DNA of 64,000 nucleotides from Methanobrevibacter smithii ATCC 35061 (GCF_000016525.1 NC_009515.1:1789161-1853160), one strand, 5' to 3'. Shown: positions 9,401 to 17,261, counted from the stretch's first letter. The notes: generated by a model not told the origin, from the letters alone. Numbers and translations are program-made.

Positions 9401-9549
9401 CCTTCTTCACTTGTAAATGAAATATTTAACAGTAACTCTAAAGAATCATCTGTTGTTTTAAATAAACCTGGGAGAATTTCATTTAATTTATTACTTTGCT
9501 TAATAAATAAAAATCGGAATAATTCATCTAATTTATTTTCATCTTTCAA
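6433..9549 (-). CDS. pglX: PglX (BREX adenine methyltransferase) body, currently separated from its N-terminus
   Basis: The 1038 codons correspond to residues about 144 to the end of the intact pglX at 13631-17149. The frame stays open a little upstream without a good start. Visible are FFDPCMGSGHILVYAFDLFF (SAM-binding motif I), the catalytic VVTNPPYMN (motif IV), a central target-recognition region and the conserved tail SGKHNGFNCLVYMHRYEPSL ... KTKKINLLKKI. Its missing 144 codons lie immediately upstream in the wrong orientation (9569-10003). Inversion between TTTTCAAGTTG copies (9547-9557, 9990-10000) would give a 1181-codon gene starting at 9978. In the present orientation it is probably not expressed as an active enzyme. 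Homology covers methyltransferase and recognition domains, so the assignment is firm. Confidence 0.85.
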   Translation of the reverse strand: MKDENKLDELFRFLFIKQSNKLNEILPGLFKTTDDSLELLLNISFTSEEGVVRQLIDTIPEEDFTKQVEIIGWLYQYYISEKKNQVININKSNIKKEDIPAATQLFTTDWVVKYMVDNSLGRYWIERNPNSSLKEHLEYYLGEAQQDEETQSKLDEIRSENISVEELTFFDPCMGSGHILVYAFDLFFEIYKELGYLERDIPELILKNNIFGLDIDDRAYQLAYFAVLMKARKYDRKILQKGIVPNVYAIQESGNITDSIIEFIQKHDEKIVNDVIYLKEIFESGKEFGSLIQVKNIDFNNLRTSLNEIIDNSKSTLTDINITNIISNDLMALINQAELLSKKYSAVVTNPPYMNKFEKNLKDFAKKYYKDYSKDLFSMFIYRNTKFTKSNAYLGFITPFNWMFIKTYEKLREYILKNLEISSLIQLEYNAFTEVAMVPVATYIFCNENKTNGLYNGIYIKLSNFKGNMDTQRNKVLKAISNPVDYKYISNSKKYSNIPTSPIAYWASLNVTNSFKNKKLIEYAYPKAGISTGNNDKFLRKWFEVEFNNINFNCNSMEETKNVKEKWFPYNKGGKFRKWFGNNELIINWKNNGYKIRNFKHSTIRNPKFHFKKSLTWSTLSSSDISFRYNEQGFLFDSKGANCIIKNEIYFNYLFALLNSKVTMEVLSFLSPTLDFGIGSISNIPIILDNSNLNKINKIVSENIIIQKNNWDNHEISWNYTIHPLLIFGERKIEKSIVKFNKLQKVDFNKLKSNEEYLNKYFIKLYKLTNELDYNISKDSISMNLLSKNDLITSFISFAVGCMFGRYSLDKKGLQFAGGKFNITNYNKFIPDDDNIIPVLDTAYFDDDIVGYFTKFVETCFGKKTLEENLDFIAGALSKSKKPSREIIRQYLLKNFFNDHKRTYKKCPIYWQFSSGKHNGFNCLVYMHRYEPSLVARIRTDYLHKTQKAIEQKITNNDNIINNSTSKQEVTRATKEKAKLQKQLKETQEYDEVLAHIANQNIEIDLDDGVKVNYAKFQNIEIKKEGSKTKKINLLKKI
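8398..8410 (-). repeat. Inversion-site candidate TATTTATAGAAAC inside the pglX body
   Basis: Minus-strand TATTTATAGAAAC encodes the end of the IYRN motif just after the catalytic NPPY region of the 6433-9549 gene. The same 13 bases occur on the plus strand at 10055-10067, exactly where homology of the C-terminal cassette at 10104-12044 begins. The reading phase is the same in both. Confidence 0.65.
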
Positions 9550-10000
9550 CTTGAAAACTGGTGAAACTATGGATAAAACTATTTTAAAGAATTTTGCGGT
9601 AAATTCAAGAAATAAACTTATTGAAGATACAATTTATAGATTAAGTCTACTTGGAATAACTGAAGATGAAATTCAAGACCCTATTGAAGCTGATGGGATG
9701 CAAACATTCCAAATAGGTGGCACAAATTTTAGTATTTATGATGATGACATAAATAAACGAAAAGAGATTATTGAAGATATTGAATCTAAAGGTTTCAATA
9801 ATTTTGTTGAAGAAGTTGCATACACATGGTTTAATCGTATAATAGCTATTCGTTATATGGAAGTGAATAATTATCTACCAACTAAAACAAGAGTTTTATC
9901 CAGTGAAACAGCAGGTAAAATAGAACCAGATATTTTAACAGATGCATTAGATATTGATTTAGATTACACTCAAGAAGAAAAAGAATTAATTTTCAAGTTG
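9547..10000. repeat. Putative invertible segment carrying the pglX start, bounded by 11-bp inverted repeats
   Basis: CAACTTGAAAA (9547-9557) and its reverse complement TTTTCAAGTTG (9990-10000) enclose 432 bp that hold the pglX start codon and first codons. Flipping restores the junction ELIFKL-KDENKL on the minus strand, matching the intact paralogue, and moves the start codon to 9978, 28-36 bp from a TATA box at 10006-10014. Confidence 0.75.
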
Positions 10001-10003
10001 TAA
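9569..10003 (+). CDS. PglX N-terminal fragment (144 codons), inverted relative to its body
   Basis: Starts MDKTILKNFAVNSRNKL at an ATG preceded by CTGGTGAAACT (GGTG ribosome binding site), the same leader as in the intact pglX (TTGGTGAAATT). It ends ...EEKELIFKL at a stop created by the inverted-repeat junction. It aligns end to end with residues 1-144 of the intact PglX, including WFNRIIAIR and TKTRVLSSETAGKIEPDI. The methyltransferase motifs are absent, so it is not an enzyme by itself. It is the head of the 6433-9549 gene. In this orientation no promoter is obvious, because upstream sequence is the interior of the opposite gene. Confidence 0.75.
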   Translation: MDKTILKNFAVNSRNKLIEDTIYRLSLLGITEDEIQDPIEADGMQTFQIGGTNFSIYDDDINKRKEIIEDIESKGFNNFVEEVAYTWFNRIIAIRYMEVNNYLPTKTRVLSSETAGKIEPDILTDALDIDLDYTQEEKELIFKL

Positions 10004-10030
10004 CATTTTATATACAATTATGTTTTTGTA
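10003..10030 (-). promoter_or_regulatory. Leftward promoter that would serve the restored pglX
   Basis: On the minus strand TATATAAAA (10006-10014) lies next to the right inverted repeat. After flipping, it would be 28-36 bp upstream of the pglX ATG, almost the same spacing as the TATA box of the intact pglX (25-33 bp). In the present state it would instead make transcript antisense to the N-terminal fragment. Confidence 0.5.
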
Positions 10031-10054
10031 AAAAATCATTTTTATAATTATCTC

Positions 10055-10067
10055 TATTTATAGAAAC
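10055..10067 (+). repeat. Inversion-site candidate TATTTATAGAAAC at the 5' edge of a pglX cassette
   Basis: Perfect inverted copy of 8398-8410. Sequence upstream of it (10003-10054) has no PglX homology, and sequence downstream is continuous PglX homology in frame with the 10104 cassette. The edge of homology coinciding with the repeat suggests a recombination point. Confidence 0.65.
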
Positions 10068-10103
10068 TTTGATTTTTGTAATGAATACGGATATAATGCA
10101 TTA

Positions 10104-12044
10104 ATGACCCCCTTTGTATGGATGTTTATTAAAAACTATGAGAATCTAAGGAAATTTATCATTAACAATAAATCAATTTCATCATTAATTCAATTAGAAT
10201 ACTCAGCATTTTCAGAAGCTACTGTACCAATATGTACTTTTGTATTATCTAATTTTGATGAAAATTATGCAGGAACATATTTGAAATTATCTGAGTTTAC
10301 TGGTGGAATGGATGTTCAAAAAGAAAAAGTTCTTCAGATTATTAATGGTGATGAAATTCTTAATGATAAAAACAAGTTTATAATGAAAAAAGAAAACTTT
10401 AATTCAATTCCTGGAAATCCAATTTCATATTGGGTAAATGATTCGATTATAGATATATTTAAGAATTCTAAGAAATTAGGGAAAATAGTAGCTCCAAAAT
10501 GTGGTTTAAAAACTGGTATTACTGAAAAATATGTCCGAAAGTGGTTTGAAGTTGATTATAATAATATTGGTTTTGACATACCAAATAGAGAAATGGCTAA
10601 AAAATCTATGTTAAAATGGTTTCCTGCATCCAATGGAGGACAATATAGAAAATGGTATGGGAATATCGAAGATGTTGTTTTTTGGTATGATGATGGTTAT
10701 GAAATTAGAAATTTATTTAATCCTAATGGTAAACTTAAATCTAGACCTCAAAACATGCAATATTATTTTAAAAAAGGGTTAACTTGGTCTGCATTAACTA
10801 GTAAAAAACTTTCATTAAGACTTTCACCAATTGGAAATATAATAACTGGTGCAGGTTATGGATTATTTAATAATGAATTTAGTTTATTAACAATTATGGG
10901 GTTTCTTAATTCAAAGATAGCAACTTATTTTAGCAGTATTTTCTCAGAAACATTAAATTTTGAAGTGGGGATATTAAATAGAATGCCTATTCTTATTAAA
11001 GAAAATTCTGAAATAAATAAGTTAGTCTCAGATAATATAACAATATCTAAAGAAAATTGGGATAATTATGAATTTTCATTTGATTTTATAAAACATCCTT
11101 TTATGAATTTTAATTCTGATTTGTTAAAAGAATGTTATGAGATGTACGCTTCTGATTTTAAGTTAAAATTCAATGAATTGAAAAAAAATGAAGAACAAAT
11201 AAATGTATTCTTTATTCAAGAATACGATTTAAAAAACCATATTAAAAAAAATGTTCCTAATGAAGATATTACACTTTTTAAACCTAATTTAACTGAAGAT
11301 ATTAAATCTTTTATTTCTTATGCTGTTGGTTGTATGTTTGGACGTTATTCTTTAGATAATGAAGGTTTACAATTTGCAGGAGGAGAATTTAATATTGATA
11401 ATTATCATAAATTCATTCCAGATGAGGATAATATTATCCCAGTTTTAGATTCTGAATATTTTGAAGATGATATTGTTAATCGTTTCGTGGAATTTGTAAA
11501 AATATGCTTTGGAGAAGAAACCTTGGAAGAAAACCTTGATTTTATAGCTAATGCACTAGCTAAAAATAAAAAACCTTCAAGAGAAAAAATCAGAGAGTAT
11601 ATGCTTAAAAATTTCTTCAATGACCACAAAAAAACATACAAAAAATGCCCAATATACTGGCAGTTCTCAAGTGGGAAAGAAAATGGTTTCAATTGTCTTG
11701 TTTACATGCACCGATATGAACCAAGCTTAGTTGCAAGAATCAGAACAGACTACTTACATAAAACACAAAAAGCTATTGAACAAGCAATAGCTAACTGTGA
11801 TAATATTATAAATCACTCATCATCTAATACTGAGGTTACAAAAGCAACTAAAGAAAAATCTAAACTTCAAAAGCAATTAAAAGAAACACAAGAATATGAT
11901 GAAGCTCTTGCACACATAGCAAATCAAAACATCAAAATTAACTTAGATGATGGTGTTAAAGTAAACTATGCAAAATTCCAAAACATAGAAGTTTCAAAAG
12001 AAGGAAAGAAATCTAAAAAAATTAATTTGCTTAAAAAATTGTAA
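10104..12044 (+). CDS. Headless PglX C-terminal cassette (target recognition + tail)
   Basis: PglX homology begins at 10055 (IYRNFDFCNEYGYNALM), and the first ATG gives TPFVWMFIKNYENLRK, equivalent to ITPFNWMFIKTYEKLRE in the 6433-9549 gene. The SAM and NPPY motifs are missing, so the catalytic half is absent. The recognition region differs from its paralogues (NLFNPNGKLKSRPQNMQYYF), while the last ~250 residues are highly conserved (FSSGKENGFNCLVYMHRYEP). Inversion of 8411-10054 would attach a catalytic half and give 1185 codons in frame. It is probably a silent specificity cassette. The next cassette follows directly in the same frame after the stop codon. Confidence 0.75.
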   Translation: MTPFVWMFIKNYENLRKFIINNKSISSLIQLEYSAFSEATVPICTFVLSNFDENYAGTYLKLSEFTGGMDVQKEKVLQIINGDEILNDKNKFIMKKENFNSIPGNPISYWVNDSIIDIFKNSKKLGKIVAPKCGLKTGITEKYVRKWFEVDYNNIGFDIPNREMAKKSMLKWFPASNGGQYRKWYGNIEDVVFWYDDGYEIRNLFNPNGKLKSRPQNMQYYFKKGLTWSALTSKKLSLRLSPIGNIITGAGYGLFNNEFSLLTIMGFLNSKIATYFSSIFSETLNFEVGILNRMPILIKENSEINKLVSDNITISKENWDNYEFSFDFIKHPFMNFNSDLLKECYEMYASDFKLKFNELKKNEEQINVFFIQEYDLKNHIKKNVPNEDITLFKPNLTEDIKSFISYAVGCMFGRYSLDNEGLQFAGGEFNIDNYHKFIPDEDNIIPVLDSEYFEDDIVNRFVEFVKICFGEETLEENLDFIANALAKNKKPSREKIREYMLKNFFNDHKKTYKKCPIYWQFSSGKENGFNCLVYMHRYEPSLVARIRTDYLHKTQKAIEQAIANCDNIINHSSSNTEVTKATKEKSKLQKQLKETQEYDEALAHIANQNIKINLDDGVKVNYAKFQNIEVSKEGKKSKKINLLKKL

Positions 12045-12048
12045 CTTT

Positions 12049-12058
12049 ATAATACAAA
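12049..12058 (+). repeat. Inversion-site candidate ATAATACAAA at the 5' edge of the second cassette
   Basis: Ten bases directly after the stop of the previous cassette; the inverted copy lies at 15180-15189 inside the intact pglX. Phase is identical (NNTN in the gene, YNTK in the cassette). Ten AT-rich bases is a weak match by itself; the coincidence with the cassette edge is what supports it. Confidence 0.45.
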
Positions 12059-12059
12059 A

Positions 12060-13628
12060 TTGGAATCACTAGCGAATGTTAAACAAGGTTTAGCTACTGC
12101 AGATAATAACAGATTCCTAAGATATTGGTGGGAAGTTGATTTTAATAATATTGGGTTTTCTTCAATAAACTGCGAAGATTCAAAAAACACTAATAAAAAA
12201 TGGTTTCCCTACAACAAAGGTGGGGATTATCGTAAATGGTGGGGTAATCAAGAATTTGTTGTTAACTGGGAAAACGATGGATATGAAATAAGAAATATCA
12301 TAGGTCCTAATGGTAGAGTTAGATCAAGAGCCCAGAATACTCAATTTTATTTCCATAAGTCATTAAGTTGGTCTAAAATTTCTAGTGGAAAAGTTGCATT
12401 TAGATATTACCCAAATGGATTTATTTTTGATGTAGCAGGATGTTCTGTATTCTTAGATAAAAAAAATATAAATTATATATTTGGGTTTTTAAATTCTAAT
12501 ATTTGTGGAGATATTTTAGATTTAATATCTCCAACATTAAATTACGAAGTCGGTCATGTCGCTTCACTTCCAATAATATTTGATGAATCTAAACAAAATG
12601 AAATAGAAAACTTAGTTATAACCAATATAAATATTGAAAAAGAAGATTGGGATGAAAATGAAACAAGTTGGAACTTTAAATCACATCCATTTGTTTTTTT
12701 CAAAGGAGATTCATTATCTGAAAAGTATAATTTCTGGCAAAAATACAAAACGAACCAATTTAATTATTTAAAAACAAATGAAGAAAAATTAAATAAACTA
12801 TTTTATGATATATACAATGTTGATGGTGATCATGAAATTGAAGATAAATATATATCCCTTAATAAAAATGATTTAAAAAAAGATATTGAATCCATAATAT
12901 CTTATTCAGTTGGATGCATGTTTGGTCGTTATAATTTAAATCAAGGAGGCTTATGTTTCGCAGGAGGTGAATTTGATTTAAATAAGTATCATAATTTCAT
13001 TCCAGATGATGATAACATTATTCCCGTATTAGACACAGCATACTTTGATGATGATATTGTCGGATATTTCACAAAGTTTATTGAAAAATGCTTTGGTAAA
13101 GAAAAACTAGAAGAAAACTTAGATTTCATTGCAAAAGTATTATCAAACTCATCTAAACCTTCAAGAGAAGTATTAAGAGACTATTTTTTAAAGAATTTCT
13201 TTAATAGTCATAAAAAAATCTATAAAAAACATCCTATTTATTGGCAGTTCTCAAGTGGTAAAGAAAACGGTTTCAATTGTCTAATTTACATGCACAGATA
13301 CGAGCCAAGTTTAGTTGCAAAAATAAGAACTGATTACCTGCATAAAACTCAAAAAGCTATTGAACAAAGAATAGCTAACACTAACACTATCATTAATAAT
13401 TCCACTTCAAAACAAGAGGTTGCTAATATAACTAAGGAAAAAGTTAAACTTCAAAAGCAATTAAAAGAAACTCAAGAATATGATGAACTTTTAGCACATA
13501 TTGCAAATCAGAACATTGAAATAGATTTGGATAACGGGGTTAAATTTAATTATGAATTATTCCAGAATATAGAAATTAAAAAAGAAGGTAAAAAATCTAA
13601 AAAATTAAATTTGCTTAAAAAGATATAA
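12060..13628 (+). CDS. Headless PglX C-terminal cassette, tail-to-tail with intact pglX
   Basis: Opens at TTG in LESLANVKQGLATADNNRFL, aligned with LSSLGDIKVGLQTGENTRFL of the intact pglX. The following block is nearly identical to it (RYWWEVDFNNIGFSSINCED), but the recognition loop differs: IIGPNGRVRSRAQNTQ against FKKSVLRNSQ. It has the conserved PglX tail ending KSKKLNLLKKI. Only two bases separate its stop from that of the convergent intact gene. Inversion between 12049-12058 and 15180-15189 would exchange the two 3' ends and give a 1179-codon PglX. No catalytic motifs and no promoter, so probably silent now. Confidence 0.75.
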   Translation: MESLANVKQGLATADNNRFLRYWWEVDFNNIGFSSINCEDSKNTNKKWFPYNKGGDYRKWWGNQEFVVNWENDGYEIRNIIGPNGRVRSRAQNTQFYFHKSLSWSKISSGKVAFRYYPNGFIFDVAGCSVFLDKKNINYIFGFLNSNICGDILDLISPTLNYEVGHVASLPIIFDESKQNEIENLVITNINIEKEDWDENETSWNFKSHPFVFFKGDSLSEKYNFWQKYKTNQFNYLKTNEEKLNKLFYDIYNVDGDHEIEDKYISLNKNDLKKDIESIISYSVGCMFGRYNLNQGGLCFAGGEFDLNKYHNFIPDDDNIIPVLDTAYFDDDIVGYFTKFIEKCFGKEKLEENLDFIAKVLSNSSKPSREVLRDYFLKNFFNSHKKIYKKHPIYWQFSSGKENGFNCLIYMHRYEPSLVAKIRTDYLHKTQKAIEQRIANTNTIINNSTSKQEVANITKEKVKLQKQLKETQEYDELLAHIANQNIEIDLDNGVKFNYELFQNIEIKKEGKKSKKLNLLKKI

Positions 13629-13630
13629 AA

Positions 13631-16600
13631 TTAAATCTTTTTTAGAAGATTAATTTTTTTATTTTTCATTCCTTCTCTTGAAATAATAATATCTTGAAGC
13701 ATTGAATAATTTTCTTTTATTCCATCATCTAAATTAAAAGATAAATTTAAATTTGAAACATGGTTTAATGCTTCATCATATCCAATTGTTTCTTCAAGTT
13801 GTTTAATTAATTTATTTTTTTCTTTTGTGATAATTGCTTTTTCAGAACTTGAATCAGAAGTATTTAGCAAATTTTCACAATCTAATAATCTCTGTTCAAT
13901 TGCTTTTTGGGTTTTATGTAAATATTCTGTTCTAATTCTAGCAATTATTTGTGAATCAATTCTATGAGAATAGATTAAACAGTTAAATGCATTATTACTT
14001 CCACTAGAAAATTGCCAGTAGATTGGGCATTTTTTATATAATTTCTTATGGTCATTGAAAAAATGTTTAAGTAAATATTCTCTTATTTTTTCTCTACTTG
14101 TTTTATTATTCTTAATTAATGCATTAGCTATAAACTCCAAGTTTTCTTCAAGAGTTTCTTCTCCAAAGCAAATTTTTACAAATTCAACAAAACGACCAAC
14201 CATGTCGTCTTCAAAATATTCAGTATCCAATATTGGAATAATATTGTCATCATCAGGAATAAACCTAGAATAATTCTCAATATTAAAATTTGAATTTGTA
14301 GATATTAAACAATCATCATCTAAACTATATCTACCAAACATACATCCAATTGCATATGAAACAAATGATTTTATATCCATTTCATAATTTGAACTATTTA
14401 TTGAAACATGTTTATCCTCAACATTATAATTTGAATCAATATCATATATTTCACTAAAAATATTATTTAATTTTGTTTCATTTGATTTAAGTTGATTAAA
14501 TTGTTCTTTTTTATAAGATTCCCAAGATTTAAATGAGTTCTTAAGATTATTTTCATTAAATTTTAATAATGGATGTTTCTTAAAGTTCCATGAAGTTTCA
14601 TAATCATCCCAATCATCTTTACAAATCTTAATATTTTCCAAAACAATATTATTTATCTCTTCAACTTTATTTTCATCAATAATAATGGGTAATGAAGCAA
14701 TATGGCCTATTTCATAGTTTAATGTTGGTGAAATTAAGTCTAAAATATTTCCACAAACATTTGAATTTAAAAAACCAAAAATATAATTCAAATAATCATC
14801 AACAAATACAGAACATCCTGCTACATCAAAAAGAAATCCATTTGGATAATATCTAAATGCAATTTTTCCGCTTGAAATCTTAGACCAACTTAATGATTGA
14901 TGAAAATAAAATTGGGAATTTCTTAAAACAGATTTTTTAAAGTTTCTTAATTCCTCACCATCATTTTCCCAATTGATAATAAATTCTTGATTTCCCCACC
15001 ATTTTCTAAATGATCCACCTTTATTATAAGGAAACCATTTTTTATTAGTGTTTTTTGAATCTTCGCAGTTTATTGAAGAAAACCCAATATTATTAAAATC
15101 AACTTCCCACCAATATCTTAGGAATCTTGTATTTTCACCAGTTTGTAATCCAACTTTAATATCTCCTAATGAACTTAAGTTTGTATTATTAAAACAAGCT
15201 ATTAAATTATCATCAATCCAATATGCTATTGGACTTCCAGGGATTTTATCAAAATTAAATTGTTTTATTATGTACTTGTTTTTATCATTAAAAAACAATG
15301 GATTCACAATATCATTTTCAACATCAGATAATTTCACATGATAAAAAGTACTGTTGTAGTTCATCAAGTTTATTTTTCTAAATACTGTTGCTGATGTTCC
15401 AAATGCAATTTTCATTACCATATTATCCATGTGCAATAAATTTGAAATGGTTGTTGTTTCAATTAATTTCTTTCTGAACTTCTCAAAACTTGACAAAAAC
15501 ATCCATGATTGCATTGTAACCATACAATTAAATCCATAATCTTTTATCATTTCTAAACCTTTTTCTAAAAATACAGCAAATAAATCTGTTTTAGTTAAAG
15601 GAAATTTAGATTTAATATAATCTTTTAAATTTGGATTCATACCATTATTTCCCATATAAGGAGGATTTGTTACTACAACATCATATTTTTTAGATAATAA
15701 TATGGATTGATTAATAATATTTTTCAAAAGATTAATTTCATCTAAATACTTAAGTTTAGTTAAATTATTATTTGATTCAAATTTAGAAATTAAATTATTT
15801 ATTTTTTCAAAATCAATAGGTTTTATAGTTAATATGCTTCCAAATTCTTTTCCATTTTTAAAAGAAGATATTAGATAATTGAAAGCATCTTCAATTGTTC
15901 TGTCTTGTGAAATCAATTCTTCAATAAACTCTTTAGAAATTGAATTTGTCTCTTCAATTGAGCATAATAATGGTGAAATACCTTTTGTTAATATTCTACG
16001 ATTATATTTTCTAGCTTTCATTAAAACTGCAAAATAAGCTAGTTGATATGCTCTTTTATCAATATCTAAACCATAAATATTGTTTTTTAAGATTGATTCA
16101 CAAGCATCTTTTTCTGTGAATCCTTCTGAAACATATATGTCCATAAGAACTTCAAAAACATAAACTAAAATATGGCCTGAACCCATACAAGGATCAATAA
16201 CAGTAATATCTTCTGGTTTTAATATTTCAGATTCTTTTCTAATTGTAATTAATTGTTGTTCAACTTCTGGCTCTTGTTTCGCTTCATCAACATAATATTT
16301 CCATTTTGATTTTAATTCATTATTAGGATGGCCTTCTAACCACAATCTTCCTACAGAATTTTCAACCATATATTTTACAATCCAATCAGGTGTAAATAAT
16401 TGTGTTGCAGCAGGAATTCTCTCTTTAGAAATCTTTATTCGTTTTTTAAGATTTGCAAAAGTTTCATCTTTTAATTCTGTGTTATAAAATTGATATAACC
16501 ATCCTATTACTTCAACTTGACTTTCAAAGTCTTTTTCAGGAATTGTATCAATTAATTGTCTTACAACCCCATCTTCATTGGTAAATGAAATGTTTAATAA

Positions 16601-17149
16601 TAGTTCTAAATAGTCATCGGTTTTTTCAAATAAACCTGGAAGTATTTCATTTAATTTATTACATTGTTTTATAAATAAGAATCTGAATAATTCATCTAAT
16701 TTATTTTCATCTTTAAGTTTAAAAATTAACTCTTTATCTTCTTGAGTGTAATCCAAATCAACATCAAATGCTTCAGTTATTATATCAGGTTCTATTTTAC
16801 CTGCAGTTTCAGAGGATAAAACTCTTGTTTTAGTTGGTAGGAAATTATTAATTTCCATAAATCTTATAGCAATTATACGATTAAACCATGTATAAGCTAC
16901 CTCTTCAACAACATTTTCAAAACCTTTTTGCTTAACTTCTTTTACTAATCTTTCTCTTTTTGAAATATCATTATCATATATACTATTAGTTGATCCACCA
17001 AGTTGATATGTTTCTATTCCATTGGCTGAGCTTATTGGTTCATAAATGTTATCTTTATCAATTCCAACTAAACTCATTTTATATTCTACATCTTCCATTA
17101 ACTTCTTACGAGAATTAATGGCAAATGTTTTAATTGCAGTTTTATCCAT
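13631..17149 (-). CDS. pglX: PglX, intact BREX type 1 adenine-specific DNA methyltransferase
   Basis: The 1172 residues match the usual PglX length. N-terminal region MDKTAIKTFAINSRKKLMED; SAM-binding DPCMGSGHILVYVFEVLMD at about 320; catalytic VVTNPPYMGNNG at about 496; central target-recognition region about 640-900; conserved C-terminal helical tail. By family knowledge PglX methylates the adenine of an asymmetric BREX site to mark self DNA and sets specificity for phage exclusion. The start codon follows a TTGGTG ribosome binding site and a TATA box 25-33 bp upstream. It is transcribed away from the core BREX operon. It appears to be the only complete pglX in this window. Confidence 0.93.
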   Translation of the reverse strand: MDKTAIKTFAINSRKKLMEDVEYKMSLVGIDKDNIYEPISSANGIETYQLGGSTNSIYDNDISKRERLVKEVKQKGFENVVEEVAYTWFNRIIAIRFMEINNFLPTKTRVLSSETAGKIEPDIITEAFDVDLDYTQEDKELIFKLKDENKLDELFRFLFIKQCNKLNEILPGLFEKTDDYLELLLNISFTNEDGVVRQLIDTIPEKDFESQVEVIGWLYQFYNTELKDETFANLKKRIKISKERIPAATQLFTPDWIVKYMVENSVGRLWLEGHPNNELKSKWKYYVDEAKQEPEVEQQLITIRKESEILKPEDITVIDPCMGSGHILVYVFEVLMDIYVSEGFTEKDACESILKNNIYGLDIDKRAYQLAYFAVLMKARKYNRRILTKGISPLLCSIEETNSISKEFIEELISQDRTIEDAFNYLISSFKNGKEFGSILTIKPIDFEKINNLISKFESNNNLTKLKYLDEINLLKNIINQSILLSKKYDVVVTNPPYMGNNGMNPNLKDYIKSKFPLTKTDLFAVFLEKGLEMIKDYGFNCMVTMQSWMFLSSFEKFRKKLIETTTISNLLHMDNMVMKIAFGTSATVFRKINLMNYNSTFYHVKLSDVENDIVNPLFFNDKNKYIIKQFNFDKIPGSPIAYWIDDNLIACFNNTNLSSLGDIKVGLQTGENTRFLRYWWEVDFNNIGFSSINCEDSKNTNKKWFPYNKGGSFRKWWGNQEFIINWENDGEELRNFKKSVLRNSQFYFHQSLSWSKISSGKIAFRYYPNGFLFDVAGCSVFVDDYLNYIFGFLNSNVCGNILDLISPTLNYEIGHIASLPIIIDENKVEEINNIVLENIKICKDDWDDYETSWNFKKHPLLKFNENNLKNSFKSWESYKKEQFNQLKSNETKLNNIFSEIYDIDSNYNVEDKHVSINSSNYEMDIKSFVSYAIGCMFGRYSLDDDCLISTNSNFNIENYSRFIPDDDNIIPILDTEYFEDDMVGRFVEFVKICFGEETLEENLEFIANALIKNNKTSREKIREYLLKHFFNDHKKLYKKCPIYWQFSSGSNNAFNCLIYSHRIDSQIIARIRTEYLHKTQKAIEQRLLDCENLLNTSDSSSEKAIITKEKNKLIKQLEETIGYDEALNHVSNLNLSFNLDDGIKENYSMLQDIIISREGMKNKKINLLKKI
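15180..15189 (-). repeat. Inversion-site candidate ATAATACAAA inside intact pglX (codons ~654-657)
   Basis: Inverted copy of 12049-12058. It lies just before the variable recognition region and in the same codon phase as in the cassette. Confidence 0.4.
15901..15908 (-). repeat. Inversion-site candidate ACAAGACA inside intact pglX (codon ~414)
   Basis: Minus-strand ACAAGACA, with flanks matching 17 of 20 bases of the plus-strand sequence at the edge of the 17438 cassette (17254-17261). In the gene it encodes SQDR, in the cassette the homology starts QDKT, in the same phase. Confidence 0.4.
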
Positions 17150-17200
17150 AATTTCACCAAGTTTAATTAAAACTATATATATCTATTTGGTGATATTAAA
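17150..17200 (-). promoter_or_regulatory. Promoter of intact pglX with flanking TCACCAA/TTGGTGA dyad
   Basis: TATATATAT (17174-17182) lies 25-33 bp upstream of the ATG. TCACCAA (17154-17160) and TTGGTGA (17187-17193) form a perfect 7-bp inverted repeat that brackets the TATA box and also contains the ribosome binding site. The arrangement could be an operator or an RNA hairpin; neither is shown. Confidence 0.5.
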
Positions 17201-17253
17201 TTGTTGCTATGTTTATCGGGAAATTCAAAACAGTCAAATAATATTTTGAATTA

Positions 17254-17261
17254 ACAAGACA
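17254..17261 (+). repeat. Inversion-site candidate ACAAGACA at the 5' edge of the third cassette
   Basis: An in-frame TAA at 17252-17254 immediately precedes the start of PglX homology (QDKTNEKDWNYLYNIFKNAK). The last A of the stop codon is the first base of the shared octamer. Eight bases is short, so support rests on the match between homology edge and repeat. Confidence 0.4.

Noticed and set aside
6433..9549. Reading the headless pglX body as an ordinary complete gene starting at 9549
   Set aside because: Alignment to the intact pglX shows 144 missing N-terminal codons that are present next door in inverted orientation; the TTG at 9549 lies inside the inverted repeat.
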